Source: Anoxybacillus sp. J5B_2022 (GTDB lineage: Bacteria; Bacillota; Bacilli; Bacillales; Anoxybacillaceae). From it: 63,123 bases of DNA. The notes below the pieces were generated by a model. That model was not told where the DNA came from. It saw only the letters and a program-made list of their open reading frames with translations, and ran no database searches. Positions 1-7,890 of the stretch are shown here, piece after piece; position 1 is the first letter of the stretch; every line of letters starts with the position of its first letter. The position numbers and the translations under genes were made by a program. The DNA lies in assembly GCF_026847645.1 (NCBI RefSeq), contig NZ_JAPSMC010000013.1, positions 1-63,123 of the forward strand, in the 5' to 3' direction.

Positions 1-1
1 A

Positions 2-217
2 GAGTTAATTATTTCATATGAGAAAAAAGCGTTAGAAAGAGGCTTGAAAGAAGGAGTAGAGCGAGGATTACAGCAAGGACTACAGCAAGGACTACAGCAA
101 GGTCTACAACAAGAAAAACGCCATATTGCGAAAAAGATGCTGGAAAAAGGGTACGACGTACAGACAATCCATGAACTGACGGAGTTGTCTGTGGAAGAAA
201 TTGAGATGTTGAAATGA
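2..217 (+). CDS. C-terminal part of an Rpn-family nuclease/transposase-like protein (5' end outside window)
   Basis: An open frame enters from the left edge and ends at TGA 215-217. Only the C-terminal 71 residues are visible: a KEG/QQG-rich charged helix followed by a small three-helix segment (KMLEKGYDVQTIHELTELS...EEIEMLK). This tail is typical of Rpn / PDDEXK-family transposase-like proteins, where 'G(x)EEG' linkers precede a short helix-turn-helix-like end. The catalytic N-terminal domain is not in the window, so activity cannot be judged. A related tail is found in the pseudogene at 1532-2190. It could be the end of an intact gene or of another remnant. Confidence 0.6.
   Translation, partial: ELIISYEKKALERGLKEGVERGLQQGLQQGLQQGLQQEKRHIAKKMLEKGYDVQTIHELTELSVEEIEMLK
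71..112 (+). repeat. 12-bp in-frame tandem repeat (QQGL units)
   Basis: The unit CAGCAAGGACTA is present at 71-82 and 83-94, with one change at 95-106 and a half copy at 107-112. It encodes a QQGL repeat in the linker helix of the Rpn-like protein. Slippage at such repeats changes linker length without breaking the frame. Confidence 0.75.
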
Positions 218-357
218 TATGGTGCTGTTCCTTTGGCTTCGGTGCCTGTCACCTGTCGATGATGCAAGCCAGGCTTAGAGAAGTGCGTTTGCTTTTTTCT
301 CTTCTTTCCATTTTAAAAAACCGAACGAAACAATGCTTGATGTCGCGAGGTGATTCG

Positions 358-493
358 ATGATCGTTGACTATGACCGATTGTTCAAAGAACTAATCCAAA
401 CATCCTTCTCTTTTCCCCAATATGTACGAACATATTGACTTTTGGCATTTGTGGATTTTGCCGAAATATCTGTTTTCTGATGTAGCTATTTGA
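358..493 (+). pseudogene. N-terminal remnant of a second Rpn-family nuclease/transposase gene
   Basis: An ATG at 358 behind a GAGGTGA ribosome-binding site starts MIVDYDRLFKELIQT, the usual N-terminus of Bacillaceae Rpn-family proteins. That frame stops after 25 codons (TGA 436-438). The continuation FPNMYEHIDFWHLWILPKY appears in another frame from about 420 and stops at 491-493. An internal deletion plus frameshift therefore separates the two parts, and the remaining gene is missing. Family assignment rests on my recognition of the N-terminal motif. Confidence 0.5.
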
Positions 494-535
494 AAGAATG
501 TGTCTATATTTTGGATATACTTGGTTGGTGTTGAA

Positions 536-544
536 TGGTATAAT
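536..544 (+). promoter_or_regulatory. Extended -10 promoter for the antitoxin/PIN-toxin operon
   Basis: TGG followed directly by TATAAT (539-544) forms an extended -10 element 29 bases before the antitoxin start. No good -35 lies at 16-18 bases, which fits an extended -10 promoter. The operator, if any, was not recognised. Confidence 0.5.
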
Positions 545-572
545 AAAAATATACAGAAAGTGAGGGATAGCA

Positions 573-863
573 ATGGGAAATGTAGACATTTTAAAAAATC
601 ATAATGAAGATGAGCGCCACGACTATGTGCATATTTTTCAATTAGTTAAGCGGGCGTTACAGGAAGCGAATTTATTGCAGTTGACTGTCATTGAAGAACA
701 AACAGATAAATTGATCGTGAAGCCGAAACCGTTGAGTATCGAGGATAAAGTGAAAGCTTTTGAAAGCTTAGCAGGTAGTGCTGTTCTCGTTGGTGAAAAT
801 GTAAAAGAGTTGCTTAAAATGGCTAATCGGGAAGAAGAATGGAGGAATAATGAGCTTGAGTAA
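573..863 (+). CDS. Putative antitoxin of a PIN-domain toxin-antitoxin pair
   Basis: A 96-residue, charged, largely helical protein with no family I can name. It is read from ATG 573 behind a GAGGGA site. Its last 14 bases overlap the start of the PIN-domain gene, the tight arrangement usual for type II toxin-antitoxin operons in which the antitoxin comes first. A short strand-like stretch (QLTVIEEQTDKLIVKP) lies in the middle and two predicted helices follow, the C-terminal part being the likely toxin-binding segment. The role is inferred from position and size. No DNA-binding fold is evident by eye. Confidence 0.6.
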   Translation: MGNVDILKNHNEDERHDYVHIFQLVKRALQEANLLQLTVIEEQTDKLIVKPKPLSIEDKVKAFESLAGSAVLVGENVKELLKMANREEEWRNNELE

Positions 864-1311
864 TATCGCACTCATTGATAATAACATTTACGTTTATCAT
901 TATTTGGGCTATGAGCCAGTGAAACACCTCTTCACTCAACTGTTAAATGATGGTTTTGAAATCGCAATGTCTAGTGTTGTTGCGATGGAGTTTCTTTCAT
1001 ATGAAAAGATAGAAACGAACGAAGCGATTCGTCATAAGCGATACGGCTATATTCAGACATCAACGCTATACAACGTGGACTTCGAAATAGCAGAAAAGGC
1101 AGCGGAATTGCGGAGAAAATGTAAGACGGAAACCGGAAAAACATTAAAAGCAGGGGATGCGCTTATTGCTGCTACAGCGATTGCAAAAGGAATGACATTG
1201 TTTAGCAATAATGATAAAGATTTTGTACGTTTGCAAAAATGGGGATTGAATTATGTGAATCCTATTCAAGATCCAGAAGACTTGCAAACGTTTATTCATA
1301 AGCTGTTATAA
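850..1311 (+). CDS. PIN-domain ribonuclease toxin (VapC-like)
   Basis: A 153-residue protein with the PIN nuclease pattern: D10 in the first strand (ALIDNN), E47 (VVAMEF), D103 in the KAGDALIAATA helix motif and N121/D122/D124 in the LFSNNDKDF strand end. These acidic residues hold the metal ions used for RNA cleavage. VapC-type toxins cut tRNA or other RNAs when released from their antitoxin. The start at 850 has a GGAGGA site and overlaps the upstream gene by 14 bases, so the two are translationally coupled. All catalytic positions are present, so the enzyme should be active. The RNA target cannot be deduced. Confidence 0.8.
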   Translation: MSLSNIALIDNNIYVYHYLGYEPVKHLFTQLLNDGFEIAMSSVVAMEFLSYEKIETNEAIRHKRYGYIQTSTLYNVDFEIAEKAAELRRKCKTETGKTLKAGDALIAATAIAKGMTLFSNNDKDFVRLQKWGLNYVNPIQDPEDLQTFIHKLL

Positions 1312-1531
1312 GACCGTTGCTATGAATGTTTATCATTCAGCCCTTTTTTGAAATTCCACATGTGCATGATGCTGTCTTCTCATTCAATGTCTTTGTCACG
1401 TGAGCTTTTTGCGATGGTGAGTTTTTCAAAGAAACATTATACTCTCCTATGCTCACCGATCGTTCTCTCCTTACTTTTCCTTACAAACCCATATTTCCAC
1501 ATTTGCATTTCTCTTCGTCCCTCAGTATAGT

Positions 1532-2190
1532 ATGCCAGAACGGCTGTTGTACTATTGGCGCGGTTGTTTTCGTCTTCCCTATCAAAAGGAGAACGGTACG
1601 ACACACTCCCTCCGATCATTATGATTGCCATCCTGAATTATCCACTTTTCCCGCACGAAACCGACCGCTTTCACACCGTCTTTCACATCCGCGAAGACGA
1701 AGAACAGTTTCTATGGAGCCATCATCTTGAATTTCATGTGCTTGATTTGTCACAATTTATGGTAAAATGGAAGAAATACCGTCGGGATGTGAAGCAGTCA
1801 CCCGAATGGCCGTGGTTGATGATGTTATCGGCCGTAGATAGCCGAACGAAGAAAATCGATGAAGAAATGGTTCGCGAATTGGAGGGAGTCGCGATGACGG
1901 AACAAGAAATTTTAGAGGCGTTAGAAGAATGGCAAAATTTGAGCGTTGACCCGGAAAACCGCTACGCATACGAAATGCGGCTCAAATGGCTACTCGACCA
2001 ATTATCGAACATTCGCGGAAGTCGGGAAGAAGGGTTGAAAGAAGGGTTGAAAAGGGGATTGGAACAAGGTCGAGAAGAAGGGATAAAGGAAGCGATTAGG
2101 AAAATGATCGAAAAAGGAATGAGCGCCGCCGACATTGCCAATCTCCTTGATTTAACGGAAGAAGAAGTAAATGAACGGTTGAAAGGTTGA
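1532..2190 (+). pseudogene. Rpn-family nuclease/transposase gene, 5'-truncated and frameshifted
   Basis: From ATG 1532 the frame reads MPERLLYYW; the next expected residues (ARLFSSSLSKGERYDT) continue in the frame that is open from 1555. One missing G in the TGG-GCG junction at about 1558 explains the shift. The rest runs to TGA 2190 with the normal middle domain (LNYPLFPHETDRFHTVFHIREDEE) and the KEG linker plus small C-terminal helices. The first 100 or so residues, which carry the PD-(D/E)XK catalytic core, are missing. The 200 bases upstream show no further recognisable part. The piece downstream of the shift could still be translated as a 211-residue product from TTG 1555, but it would be inactive. 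Confidence 0.7.
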
Positions 2191-2312
2191 TGAGTTGAAA
2201 GTGCCGGCCACACCCCAAGCGGATGATTTGAAGAGACAGAGACATGTTCGTTACAATAAGGAAGAAAATCTCCTCCACTGTGGAGGATCGAAACCGAGGT
2301 GTGTATATACGA

Positions 2313-2602
2313 ATGAAGATTGAAGTATGGTCCGATTTTGTTTGCCTGTTTTGCTATATCGGCAAGCGCCGCTTAGAATAGGCACTCGAGTCTTTTCCGC
2401 ATCGGGAGGATGTCGAGGTCGTATTCTGTAGCTTTGAGTTGGATCCGAATGCGAAAAATATGCCATTTCCGGTGCCCAACCTGTCGAAGTATTCCAGCAG
2501 GCGCTAGAGAAAGTATGGGCGGAAGAGCAGCAATCATCGTCGCTGCAGCCGCTAGCGGGAGAAGGCGGGACGTGCACGGATGAGAATTGTTCAAACGGCT
2601 AA
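2313..2602 (+). pseudogene. DsbA-family (FrnE-like) thiol oxidoreductase, internally deleted
   Basis: ATG 2313 opens MKIEVWSDFVCLFCYIGKRR, the start of FrnE-like DsbA-family proteins, with the active-site region changed from the usual CPFC to CLFC. An in-frame TAG lies at 2379-2381. The reading continues as ALESFPHREDVEVVF to about 2460 and then jumps to the C-terminal segment GAQPVEVFQQALEKVWAEE, in another frame, ending at TAA 2602. Roughly the middle half of the gene is gone. This is a clear dead gene. Confidence 0.7.
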
Positions 2603-2616
2603 ATGACCCAAGCAAA

Positions 2617-2825
2617 TCAAATAAAATCTTGCTTGTTGACTTTACGAACATTATCAATTTCGCCTTTTTTAAAATCAATATCGTTTAGCATAAGATTTGC
2701 GATTTCATCGACTTGCGCTCCACTGCCTAGTAGGAACGAGATCATAGCAATATCTCGTTCCTTATCGCGTCTAAAATGTTCTTTTGATGTGGGGTTAGAG
2801 TGTTTTCATATTCATGTTTCAAGAA
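2617..2825 (-). pseudogene. Fragment of a tyrosine recombinase (XerS/XerC-like integrase)
   Basis: On the minus strand the frame ending at 2617 reads DKERDIAMISFLLGSGAQVD followed by EIANLMLNDIDFKKGEI. This matches the region around the first catalytic arginine of tyrosine recombinases (usual form: RDxAIIxLxLGSGLRxSE...LxxxDID). The catalytic Arg-containing GLR motif is changed to GAQ, and the upstream part (KHEYENTLTP) is in another frame. Only about 65 codons remain. It is probably the trace of an integrated element. Confidence 0.5.
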
Positions 2826-2906
2826 ACTCCTTAATCCCCTCGCTTAAAGTTTGCACCGAATATATATCTGGATATTAAGAAAATTTATGGTCAGAAAAAT
2901 TAATGT

Positions 2907-3173
2907 TTGGTACAATTTCTTTATATTTACAGATTATTCTTTGAAAAATTAAATTTGAATGGAAGCACAGATACATCTATGGCCAAAGTGGTTCGAAAAG
3001 TTCGTGACATATTTAAACAGTGTAACTCTTTTAGTGAACTACATTTTCGTGAGTACACGAAAGACAACCATGTTAAAAAGTACTTTCAAACTTTGCATAC
3101 AGTTATCAACGAAAATGTAAAAATAAACATTCTTATTGTTAACAATAAGGAAGCCTTACCTACATTTTTATAG
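2907..3173 (+). CDS. Hypothetical protein fragment (possibly DUF3800-like)
   Basis: An 88-codon open frame without a good ribosome-binding site for its first codon (TTG). An ATG at 2976 is also possible. The stretch SELHFREYTKDNHVKKYF followed by INENVKINILIVNN resembles, weakly, the middle of DUF3800-type proteins found near mobile DNA. The expected N-terminal acidic motif is absent. I regard it as a probable remnant; the family call is a guess. Confidence 0.3.
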   Translation: MVQFLYIYRLFFEKLNLNGSTDTSMAKVVRKVRDIFKQCNSFSELHFREYTKDNHVKKYFQTLHTVINENVKINILIVNNKEALPTFL

Positions 3174-3245
3174 CCCATTCGAAAACGAGGAGTGTCATTT
3201 TCATGATGCTCGTCATACGGCGATAAGTTTTCTATTTCCACGGTT

Positions 3246-3824
3246 TCATTCCACTTCAACATTCAAGATCGAGTCAAGCGGAATCGCTAAATCCGGATAC
3301 AAAAAAGACGTTAACATATCCTTAGGGCCGAATACCGCCCGTTTTTGAAAACGCCCCTCTTCCAAGCCGATCACTTCAATCGTCCGATTGCTTGGATCCA
3401 CCATCCAGTACTCTTTCACCCCATTTGCTTCATACAAATGATACTTTTGATTTCGATCTCTAATTCCCGTGCTGGCTGACAACACCTCGATAACTATGTC
3501 AGGCGCGCCCTTTACCCGATTTTTCGTAATTCGATTCGAGTCACAAACAACGAATAAGTCCGGCTGTACAACCGTTTGCGCCTCCTCTTCATCGCAGGCT
3601 GTATCGAATTGAACGTCAAATGGAGACAAGATGACGCGGCATCCGCGTGCTTTGAAGTAAGGAGCTAAGGCGAGATGCAGCTCGCCAACGACATATTGAT
3701 GAACATACGAAGGAGATGCAAGCAAGTAAGGGACGCCGTCAATCAGTTCCCAATTCCCTTCCCAATGTTGGATATCTTTATATGAATACAGACGATCATG
3801 TTGCTCTTTTTGCATCTCTCCCAC
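3246..3824 (-). CDS. Uma2-family (DUF820) PD-(D/E)XK endonuclease-like protein
   Basis: A 192-residue protein with the Uma2 order of motifs: N-terminal WELIDGVPYLL, HQYVVGELHLAL, then the core VVQPDLFVVCD, GAPDIVIEVLSAST and the VKEYWMVDP strand. The D...E-V-L pattern is the PD-(D/E)XK-like metal site. Uma2 proteins are abundant in cyanobacteria and thermophilic bacilli. Their biological role is unsettled, with nuclease or transposon-linked roles proposed. It stands alone, flanked by Rpn remnants. A second family member is at 11509-12072 with similar length and only moderate similarity, so they are not a recent duplication. Confidence 0.85.
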   Translation of the reverse strand: MGEMQKEQHDRLYSYKDIQHWEGNWELIDGVPYLLASPSYVHQYVVGELHLALAPYFKARGCRVILSPFDVQFDTACDEEEAQTVVQPDLFVVCDSNRITKNRVKGAPDIVIEVLSASTGIRDRNQKYHLYEANGVKEYWMVDPSNRTIEVIGLEEGRFQKRAVFGPKDMLTSFLYPDLAIPLDSILNVEVE

Positions 3825-3897
3825 ATCCTTTTTTTGTCCTTTTTCTATATTATATCACAACGGAAAGGCGCTTTCTTATCGTCAAACCAAGTCCCTC

Positions 3898-4041
3898 ACT
3901 CGCCTTTCATTCGAAAAGCGGAGCGGGATTCATATCCGCGAAGATGAAGCGTAGTTCCTCTGGAGCCCGCACGTTGAATTCCACGCCCATGATTCGTCAC
4001 AATTTATGGTAAAATAAAAAAATACCGCCGCAACATGAAAT
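3898..4041 (+). pseudogene. Internal fragment of a fourth Rpn-family gene
   Basis: The DNA here aligns base for base with the middle of the Rpn pseudogene at about 1680-1795 (shared ATCCGCGAAGA, GTCACAATTTATGGTAAAAT). Translated in register it gives FEKRSGIHIREDEA-stop and then QFMVK-stop: CAG became TAG at about 3951 and TGG became TAA at about 4016. The flanks are not related to Rpn genes. Boundaries are approximate. Confidence 0.55.
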
Positions 4042-4090
4042 GATCGCCGGTATTATCGGCTATAAGCAATCGAAGGAGGAAAACGAAGAT

Positions 4091-4462
4091 ATGGAAGTTT
4101 TTTTGAAATATTTAGCGCGTATCGACAACGCTGACCATCGCGACCGAACAGAGGAAATTTTGAAGTGGGTTTCTAGTAAATTCTCAAATTTAGAACTGCA
4201 AATAAAGTGGAATACGCCAATGTTTACTGATCATGGCACATTTATCATCGGCTTTTCCGCAGCAAAGCATCATTTGAGCGTTTCACCCGAAGAAGTATGC
4301 ATTGCGCACTTTGCCGATGAAATCGCCCAAGCTGGCTACAGTGCGACCAAAGGCTTATTTCGAATTCCGTGGAACGATCCAGTAAATTACGAATTGCTAG
4401 AGAAAATGATTGAATTTAATATTCAAGATAAAGCAGAATATACGAATTTTTGGCGGAAATAA
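4091..4462 (+). CDS. Frataxin-like intracellular iron chaperone (DUF1801, YdhG type)
   Basis: 123 residues from ATG 4091, which has a strong AAGGAGGA site 8 bases upstream; the longer open frame beginning at 4040 starts inside a pseudogene and lacks one. The DUF1801 core is evident: the [28 protein letters not shown] stretch and the [13 protein letters not shown] segment. B. subtilis YdhG (Fra) is reported to act as a frataxin-like iron donor for Fe-S cluster assembly and haem. The same role is inferred here. It is monocistronic, and its promoter appears to lie in the Rpn remnant just upstream. Confidence 0.8.
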   Translation: MEVFLKYLARIDNADHRDRTEEILKWVSSKFSNLELQIKWNTPMFTDHGTFIIGFSAAKHHLSVSPEEVCIAHFADEIAQAGYSATKGLFRIPWNDPVNYELLEKMIEFNIQDKAEYTNFWRK

Positions 4463-4485
4463 TACATTACGAAGAGGAGGTGCCC

Positions 4486-4596
4486 GTGATTCCGTCCAAA
4501 ACAGATAAAGAGAAAGCTCTTGTCGTTGTCGCGATTACCCAAAAACAGAATAACGAAAGGGAAAAATCCATTTTTCCCTCATCTGAGAGCCCATGA
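4486..4596 (+). CDS. Possible 36-residue small protein or gene stub
   Basis: GTG 4486 follows a very good GAGGAGG site (4472-4478) and opens VIPSKTDKEKALVVVAITQK before stopping at TGA 4596. The second half overlaps a hairpin (AGGGAAAAA, 4558-4566, with its complement at 4571-4579). I do not recognise the sequence. It could be a small protein, a truncated gene start, or chance. Confidence 0.25.
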   Translation: MIPSKTDKEKALVVVAITQKQNNEREKSIFPSSESP

Positions 4597-4677
4597 TGAT
4601 CCCTCCTGTTGTATATGAACAGTTTATGTGTGTGGAAATATCTAACATTTTATAGCAGCTTCTTTTTGTCCTCTCGT

Positions 4678-4720
4678 CCTTGACACCCTGTTCGCCATCT
4701 TTGGTGATCGGTTGTCAAGG
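4678..4720. repeat. Inverted repeat CCTTGACA...TGTCAAGG in a 340-bp gap
   Basis: CCTTGACA (4678-4685) is exactly complementary to TGTCAAGG (4713-4720). Each arm also reads as a consensus -35 hexamer on one strand. The rest of the gap between 4597 and 4800 shows nothing I can name. Confidence 0.4.
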
Positions 4721-4800
4721 GCGGATCAGACTTGGATGAGCGAAGCGATAGTCGCAGGGGCGATTTAGACAACTTTTGACACATGTATAAATAGTTGCAC

Positions 4801-5709
4801 TTAGTCTTGCAGTGACGACGGTGCGCTGCTTTTTACGGTTTCGTATGTCTTTGGCATTTTCGTTGCAAAATACACACCGGTAAGTACGAGGATGCCTCCG
4901 ACGATTTGAGTTGTAAAAATTTTTTCTCCTAAGAGTATTGTGATGAGAGCTGTAAACACCGCTATTAAATTTAAGTAAACTCCCGCATGGCTTGGTCCTA
5001 CTTTTTTGACAGAGATATTCCAAAATATAAATGAGCAGGTCGATGGGAATATCCACATGTAAATAATTCCGACAACCACTCTTGTGCTTAGTTGAGCCAG
5101 GTTAAATGGTTCGATCAGAAGAAAAGGAAATAGAAAAATAACGCTAAAAAGAACCGAGCAAGCAGTTGCAGTAATCGGAGGAACAGCTAGTTTCTTTGCA
5201 ATAATCGAGTAGAATACCCATGTTAAGTTTGCGGCAATCATCATTAAGTCCCCACGATTATATGTAGTTTGAAAGATTTGTTCTAAGTGCCCCTTCGTTA
5301 AAATCAACAGCACACCGATAAGAGAAAGAGCAAATCCTCCTACATTCACTAAACGGATTCTTTCCTTTAATATAAAATATGAAAAAATGACAATCATCGC
5401 CGGGTTTAGCGAATTGACAATCGAAGCATTCATCGGCGAGGTGTACTCTAAAGCCCCATAAAGTAAAAGGTTATAACCGATAACCCCGAAAATTCCCATC
5501 GCGCATAACGGCAGCCAGTAATTTCTAAAAATTTTACGGTAATTGGGACGTTCCAAAAAATAAGAAAACGGAATAAGAAAAACTAATGCCAAAAACCATC
5601 TCGTAAAAGTAATCCATAACGGGCTCATTTCGTTAACAACATATTTGCCAATCACGTAATTTCCTGCCCAAAATAAGTTGGCTAAAATTAAAAATATCCT
5701 CTCTTTCAT
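4801..5709 (-). CDS. DMT-superfamily (EamA) transporter
   Basis: 302 residues with about ten hydrophobic segments arranged as two EamA repeats (roughly residues 3-135 and 145-285). Typical features are NLFWAGNYVIGKYVV at the start and the STCSFIFWNISVKKVGP segment in the second repeat. The ATG at 5709 was chosen over the one at 5724 because GGGGGA lies at the right distance before it. EamA proteins export amino acids, nucleotides or other small metabolites; the substrate cannot be told. It is monocistronic. Confidence 0.85.
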   Translation of the reverse strand: MKERIFLILANLFWAGNYVIGKYVVNEMSPLWITFTRWFLALVFLIPFSYFLERPNYRKIFRNYWLPLCAMGIFGVIGYNLLLYGALEYTSPMNASIVNSLNPAMIVIFSYFILKERIRLVNVGGFALSLIGVLLILTKGHLEQIFQTTYNRGDLMMIAANLTWVFYSIIAKKLAVPPITATACSVLFSVIFLFPFLLIEPFNLAQLSTRVVVGIIYMWIFPSTCSFIFWNISVKKVGPSHAGVYLNLIAVFTALITILLGEKIFTTQIVGGILVLTGVYFATKMPKTYETVKSSAPSSLQD

Positions 5710-5947
5710 AAAAAAATCCCCCATTGTTATGAAATAAAATTTTGTATTTCATTTTACCAAATAATTGTTACAAAGTGTTAAACTTTCGATTTTTGTTCTA
5801 GATAAGCGGTGATTTTCATACTTGGGTGACGAGCAAAGCTTGTTCATGAACGTTTTAGTCGTCATTTATGATAAAATAAAAAAAATAGGAGTGAGACGAA
5901 CTTTTGTCGATGAAGATTATTGCAGTTGGTGAAAGGACGTAAAAAGT

Positions 5948-6424
5948 ATGGCACAGCTTTCGAAGAGGATCTCTGAGCGGGCAGTATCGGTTTGGCGAAT
6001 ACACGCGTTCATTCGACTCGCGATATTTCTCCTTGGATATAGCATCGTTTCTTTTTTCATTTGGAGATTTGATGGGCCAAAATGGCTCGTTTTGTTGCTT
6101 GCTGTTTTGTTCCTTATTGATTTGTTTTTATCTGTTGTGTTATGGCCGCGCTGGCGTTGGCAACGGTGGTGTTACGATGTACGCGAGCAAGAAATGGAAG
6201 TCGAATACGGGGTATGGACAAGGAGGCGTACACTTATTCCGATGAGCCGTGTTCAACACGTCGATTTCAGGCAAGGACCGCTATTCAAAAAGTATAAACT
6301 TGCTTCGGTTGCTATTTTTACAGCGGCAACGGTACATGAAATTCCAGCGCTTGATGAGCAAGAAGCCGAGAAGTTATGCCATGTAATCTCAGCATTTGTC
6401 AAGGTGGACGATCGCGATGTTTGA
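5948..6424 (+). CDS. ydbS: Bacterial PH-domain membrane protein YdbS
   Basis: 158 residues: two N-terminal membrane segments (about 22-42 and 46-68), then a bPH2 (YdbS-like) domain with the family stretch EMEVEYGVWTRRRTLIPMSRVQHVDFRQGPL. It is followed by, and overlaps by 8 bases, the larger paralogue YdbT. In B. subtilis ydbST is a SigW-regulated pair linked to resistance against antimicrobials made by other bacilli. A similar envelope-protection role is inferred. No clear SigW promoter was recognised upstream. A 10-codon ORF (MKIIAVGERT, ATG about 5910) precedes it, probably without meaning. Confidence 0.85.
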   Translation: MAQLSKRISERAVSVWRIHAFIRLAIFLLGYSIVSFFIWRFDGPKWLVLLLAVLFLIDLFLSVVLWPRWRWQRWCYDVREQEMEVEYGVWTRRRTLIPMSRVQHVDFRQGPLFKKYKLASVAIFTAATVHEIPALDEQEAEKLCHVISAFVKVDDRDV

Positions 6425-7835
6425 AAAAAAGCGGCTTCATCCGATTTCAATCTTTTCTTATATTGCGAAACAATGGATGGATATGTTATTGCCGCTGTTT
6501 ATGGCAGTTGTGCTGAAGGCTCGTGAAGTGTCGATTGTTTGGAATATCGCAGTTCCTGCTGTTGCCCTTTTCTATACGACATTGGTCGGATTTTTTACAT
6601 GGCTACGTTTCACGTATCAAGTAAATGACCACGAGCTATGTATTGAACAAGGGATATTCGTTCGCCAAAAACGTTCCATTCCTTTTGAACGTATTCAAGG
6701 GGTTTCTCTTTCCATCGGCTTTTTTCAGCGGTTGGCAGGAGTCGTCCAAGTACGTATCGAAACAGCGGGCAATGAAGTAGGAAAAGCAGAAGCGGTTTTG
6801 ACGGCAGTGACGAAAGAAGAGGCAGAGCAAATCGCCCAGCAAATTCGAAAGGCAAAAGAAAATGTTGTTTATGATCGAGCCGTCGAGCCAACGGATCATG
6901 CAGAATTGCTCAGTGATATTGTTTTTTCGCTACGTTTGCGCGACGTGTTTTTATTATCGGCTACAAGCGGAGGAGTGTTTGGTGCACTAGCAGCCATTGC
7001 CGCCTTTATTTCCCAGTTAGACGATTTTATTTCATACGATGTTTTATATCGCGATATGCAAGGGGTGATCCGTAATACGTTGTACGGCGTGATGGCAATT
7101 TTTGTTTTATTCATCGTCGCCTACGCTCTTTCTGTCGGGCGCCATCTGTTGCGCTATGCGTTTTTTACGGTTCGGAAGCAAGAAGATATGATCGTTATTT
7201 CAAGGGGATTATTAGAAAAACAACTTTTCAGCGTATCAAGGAAGCGAGTACAGGGGATTATAATAAAAGAAAACGTCATTCAACGCTTGTTTGGCTATGT
7301 TTCTGTGCATATCATTCATGCTGGAGGTTCGTTAGACGGTGGAGAGAATGGGAGTGTCGTCCTTTGTCCGTTTGTGAAAAAGGAACGAGCGGTTTCGGTT
7401 ATTGCGGCTTGCTTTCCAGAGTACTACATTCATTGTCAATTTCAGTCGCTGCCTCAACGGGCACGTGTTCGCTATATACTTCGTCCTGTGTACGTATTGG
7501 CGATTCCGATAAGTACGCTCGCTTATTTTTTCCGACCATGGGGGATCGGATTGCTACTTTTGTTGCCTATTGCTAGTTATCTTGGTTATAAAAGCTATCA
7601 AATGGCGGGATGGGCGATTTCAGGAGAGCAGCTCGCTTTGCGAAACGGTATGTTTCGTATCGAAACGATGTATACGCGAAAATACCGTATTCAATCGATT
7701 GCAACGTCCGCCACGTGGTTCCAGAAGCGGAAGCGGCTTCGTACGCTTGCTGTTGCTGTGATGCCTAGAATGTTTTTTAAAATCACAGATGTTGATGAAA
7801 ATGAAGCGGAAGCAGTGTATATGTGGATGCGATGA
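6417..7835 (+). CDS. ydbT: Bacterial PH-domain membrane protein YdbT
   Basis: 472 residues with three bPH2 modules, each introduced by membrane segments: VNDHELCIEQGIFVRQKRSI (about 75), a second around VISRGLLEKQLFSVSRKRVQG (about 265) and a third around ALRNGMFRIETMYTRKYRIQS (about 410). The ATG at 6417 was chosen because AAGGTGG precedes it; it overlaps the ydbS stop, so the pair is translationally coupled. YdbS and YdbT are thought to work together at the membrane. The molecular function is unknown. Confidence 0.85.
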   Translation: MFEKKRLHPISIFSYIAKQWMDMLLPLFMAVVLKAREVSIVWNIAVPAVALFYTTLVGFFTWLRFTYQVNDHELCIEQGIFVRQKRSIPFERIQGVSLSIGFFQRLAGVVQVRIETAGNEVGKAEAVLTAVTKEEAEQIAQQIRKAKENVVYDRAVEPTDHAELLSDIVFSLRLRDVFLLSATSGGVFGALAAIAAFISQLDDFISYDVLYRDMQGVIRNTLYGVMAIFVLFIVAYALSVGRHLLRYAFFTVRKQEDMIVISRGLLEKQLFSVSRKRVQGIIIKENVIQRLFGYVSVHIIHAGGSLDGGENGSVVLCPFVKKERAVSVIAACFPEYYIHCQFQSLPQRARVRYILRPVYVLAIPISTLAYFFRPWGIGLLLLLPIASYLGYKSYQMAGWAISGEQLALRNGMFRIETMYTRKYRIQSIATSATWFQKRKRLRTLAVAVMPRMFFKITDVDENEAEAVYMWMR

Positions 7836-7890
7836 AACAGTAGTTTTGCATATTCCATCACGAAAATCGAAAGAAATGAAATCATATGCC

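Noticed and set aside
1348-1530. 60-codon ORF and its antisense partner between the PIN gene and the Rpn pseudogene
   Set aside because: No ribosome-binding site and no recognisable motif; both strands open by chance.
2262-2300. Palindrome ending in GGATCGAAAC that resembles the 3' end of a CRISPR repeat
   Set aside because: Only one copy exists, with no regularly spaced second copy or spacer. It is more likely part of the leader of the dead FrnE-like gene.
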